Positions 62,754-64,000 of a stretch of 64,000 nt of DNA are shown piece by piece. The notes under the pieces are model-generated. The model saw nothing but the letters and a program-made list of their open reading frames with translations. It searched no databases and was not told the origin of the DNA. Source of the DNA: Amycolatopsis sp. EV170708-02-1 (GTDB lineage Bacteria > Actinomycetota > Actinomycetes > Mycobacteriales > Pseudonocardiaceae); the NCBI RefSeq assembly GCF_022479115.1, contig NZ_CP092497.1:3906001-3970000 (forward strand), written 5' to 3'. Both the position numbers and the translations under genes were made by a program. Within the stretch, counting starts at the first letter, position 1, and the number at the start of each line of letters is the position of its first letter.

Positions 62754-63625
62754 CGAAGGCGATCGGCTCGGCTCTGCTGATGGCCGCGACGGTCAGCCCG
62801 GCGACGGCGTGGGCAGACCCAGGTGGCTGCCAATCCTCGGGGGTACGCGGGACCTGCTGGGTCGGCGCGACGGATCCCGGCCGACCGGGCCGCGAGGGAG
62901 GACAGCCGGGGACAGGCCCGGCAAGCCACGGAAGGCGCGCCGGACCTGCACCGCAGTGCGTTCCGATGGAGATCCCCCAGCCGGCGGTCGGTGACCCGAT
63001 GTGGGCGGGGAAGGACGCGGCGAAGGGTCGGTTGGTCGTGATGATCTGCGGCGTCGGCGGGCCCGGCGGTGGATATCCCGGCGACTCTCGGGTGGCTTAC
63101 GTGCCCAATGGGGTCCCTCCCGTCCCGCAGGTTTCGCCGGCCGAACTCGCTCGGCAGGCGATCGACCAGATGGGACTCTCCGCGCCCGACATCAGGCTGG
63201 CTCCGCCCGCCGATTCGCCGCACGGAGCAACGATCGGCTTTCCGGTGTGGATGTGGAGCGCGCGTAGCGAGGCCACCACCGGCCCGGTCACCCGGACGGC
63301 GACCGCTGGGACAGTCAGCGTGACGGCCACCGCCAAGCTCACCGGCATCACCTGGAGGATGGGCGACGGAGCAGCGAAAGCTTGCGCTGGACCGGGTACG
63401 CCGTTCACCGAAGACCGCGCCGGCCTCGCGTCACCTGACTGTGGGCACGTCTACCTGACCAAGGCCCCGTCCGGCGCCTTCTCGATCACGGCGACCGGTC
63501 ACTGGGAGATCAGCTGGACCGGCGGCGGGACGTCCGATTCCGAGGCAATGGATCTCACTTCGAATGCTCAGCTGCCCGTCCGCGAGATCCGCACGCTGAA
63601 CTCCAGAGGAGGCAGCCATGAGTGA
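62747..63625 (+). CDS. Secreted protein of the ICE operon
   Basis: A 292-residue protein with a signal peptide (AIGSALLMAATVSPATAWA), a Gly/Pro-rich stretch and a beta-rich C-terminal domain (GTVSVTATAKLTGITWRMGD; AFSITATGHWEISWTGGG). It overlaps the lipoprotein gene by seven bases and the next SAF gene by eight, so the operon is tight. Homologous proteins are found in actinobacterial plasmid and ICE clusters; the role is unknown, probably cell-surface. Confidence 0.75.
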   Translation: MLTKAIGSALLMAATVSPATAWADPGGCQSSGVRGTCWVGATDPGRPGREGGQPGTGPASHGRRAGPAPQCVPMEIPQPAVGDPMWAGKDAAKGRLVVMICGVGGPGGGYPGDSRVAYVPNGVPPVPQVSPAELARQAIDQMGLSAPDIRLAPPADSPHGATIGFPVWMWSARSEATTGPVTRTATAGTVSVTATAKLTGITWRMGDGAAKACAGPGTPFTEDRAGLASPDCGHVYLTKAPSGAFSITATGHWEISWTGGGTSDSEAMDLTSNAQLPVREIRTLNSRGGSHE

Positions 63626-64000
63626 CCCGGCTCAGCTTGAAAGGCCGCCGCTCGCGCCAGAGGTTCGGCCGCTTCGGAGGCGACCGTCGAGGGTGCTGAT
63701 CCTCGTGGGTCTCGTGCTGGCCGCGTTGTGCGCGACCGGGACGGTGTTCGTCTATCGGAACGTCGACACGACGATCGCCGCGGTCGGTGTCGGCGCGCCG
63801 GTCCGATACGGGCAGGTCGTGCTCGAGAGCTCCGTGCGTGAGGTCCAGGTCCGACCTGATCCTGGTCTCACGCCGGTGTTGTGGAAGGACCGGTCGCAGC
63901 TCATCGGGCGGAAGGCCACGACGAATCTCTGGCCAGGGAGCGTGCTGACCGCGCAGGCTGTCGGAGGCGAGCTCCCGCCCAGGCCCGGAGAGCAACTACT
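63618..64000 (+). CDS. Second SAF-domain membrane protein (partial, runs off right edge)
   Basis: About 127 residues are visible: a basic N-terminus, a membrane segment (VLILVGLVLAALCATGTVFVY) and the start of a SAF domain (VGVGAPVRYGQVVLESSVRE ... LIGRKATTNLWPGSVLTAQAVGG). It is a paralogue of the SAF gene at 61.5 kb. A GAGGAGG sequence precedes the ATG. The gene and operon continue beyond the window. Confidence 0.8.
   Translation, partial: MSDPAQLERPPLAPEVRPLRRRPSRVLILVGLVLAALCATGTVFVYRNVDTTIAAVGVGAPVRYGQVVLESSVREVQVRPDPGLTPVLWKDRSQLIGRKATTNLWPGSVLTAQAVGGELPPRPGEQL

Larger units (their letters stand above)
2769..64000. mobile_element. Integrative and conjugative element (left end at tRNA-Glu, right end outside window)
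   Basis: The element is inferred from a serine integrase next to tRNA-Glu, a type IV secretion operon (TcpC-, TcpE-, VirB4-, VirD4-like proteins and a cell-wall hydrolase), a replication-relaxation protein, a ParB-like protein, and at the far end SAF-domain and lipoprotein genes typical of such elements. Between these lie cargo and decayed inserts. No second copy of the tRNA 3' end was found inside the window, so the element is at least 61 kb if it is one unit. Two adjacent elements cannot be excluded. Confidence 0.65.

Noticed and set aside
1..64000. CRISPR arrays or rRNA genes
   Set aside because: No regularly spaced direct repeats of 25-40 bases and no rRNA-like sequence were seen in the window.

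Overview
The window comes from a high-GC actinomycete chromosome, most likely Pseudonocardiaceae (Amycolatopsis-like). The support is very high third-position GC, GTG/TTG starts, tightly overlapping ATGA gene junctions, many XRE/HxlR regulators, and a tRNA-Gln(CTG)/tRNA-Glu(CTC) pair. The genus is an inference from style, not from a marker gene.

Region 1 (1-2.8 kb) is ordinary chromosome: the start of an FAD-dependent monooxygenase gene that runs off the left edge, a HAD-family phosphatase, and the two tRNA genes. The tRNA-Glu gene looks like the left attachment end of an integrative and conjugative element (ICE). A large serine integrase on the minus strand reads out of the element and its frame ends inside the antisense strand of the tRNA.

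Region 2 (2.8-28 kb) is the ICE core. After the integrase come a cluster of CGAGAC repeats, a sigma-like regulator, and a long plus-strand operon for a Gram-positive type IV secretion system: TcpC-like, small membrane protein, TcpE-like, VirB4-like ATPase, VirB6-like membrane protein, and a lytic transglycosylase/NlpC-P60 hydrolase. A catalytically degenerate HtpX-like protein, a VirD4-like coupling ATPase broken into frames, a replication-relaxation protein and a ParB-like protein follow. The operon continues with a cysteine-rich DUF4417-like protein and two large adjacent proteins that share the N-terminus MGTNSKT. Of these two, one ends in a kinase-like domain and the other in an ADP-ribosyltransferase-like domain; they are the best candidates here for an undescribed effector system delivered by conjugation. 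Small unknown genes and an A24 prepilin-peptidase-like gene close the block.

Region 3 (28-36 kb) is accessory DNA with many remnants: a divergent regulator locus, an XRE regulator fragment, a truncated DUF2075 gene, a coiled-coil protein, and a decayed second integrative element (winged-helix gene, excisionase, truncated tyrosine integrase).

Region 4 (36-53.4 kb) is biosynthetic cargo. A plus-strand set encodes a VioC-type Fe(II)/2OG oxygenase, a threonine-aldolase-like PLP enzyme (one base short) and an SDR; a DUF3050 haem-oxygenase-like protein lies opposite. The oxygenase/aldolase pair suggests beta-hydroxylation followed by retro-aldol cleavage. An IS21-family element with a 6-bp target duplication sits inside a second, dead copy of the 29.7-kb regulator. 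A minus-strand pair encodes a fully reducing type I polyketide synthase with a fused alpha/beta-hydrolase and a Baeyer-Villiger-type flavin monooxygenase.

Region 5 (53.4-64 kb) returns to ICE-style genes: divergent XRE regulators with small membrane and cysteine-rich proteins, a methyltransferase, an unusual MFS-GGDEF fusion, an HxlR regulator, and a tight operon of SAF-domain, lipoprotein and secreted proteins that leaves the window at the right. The right attachment site is not in the window. Several genes carry single-base frame changes, including conserved ones, so sequencing indels and true decay cannot be separated from this sequence alone.
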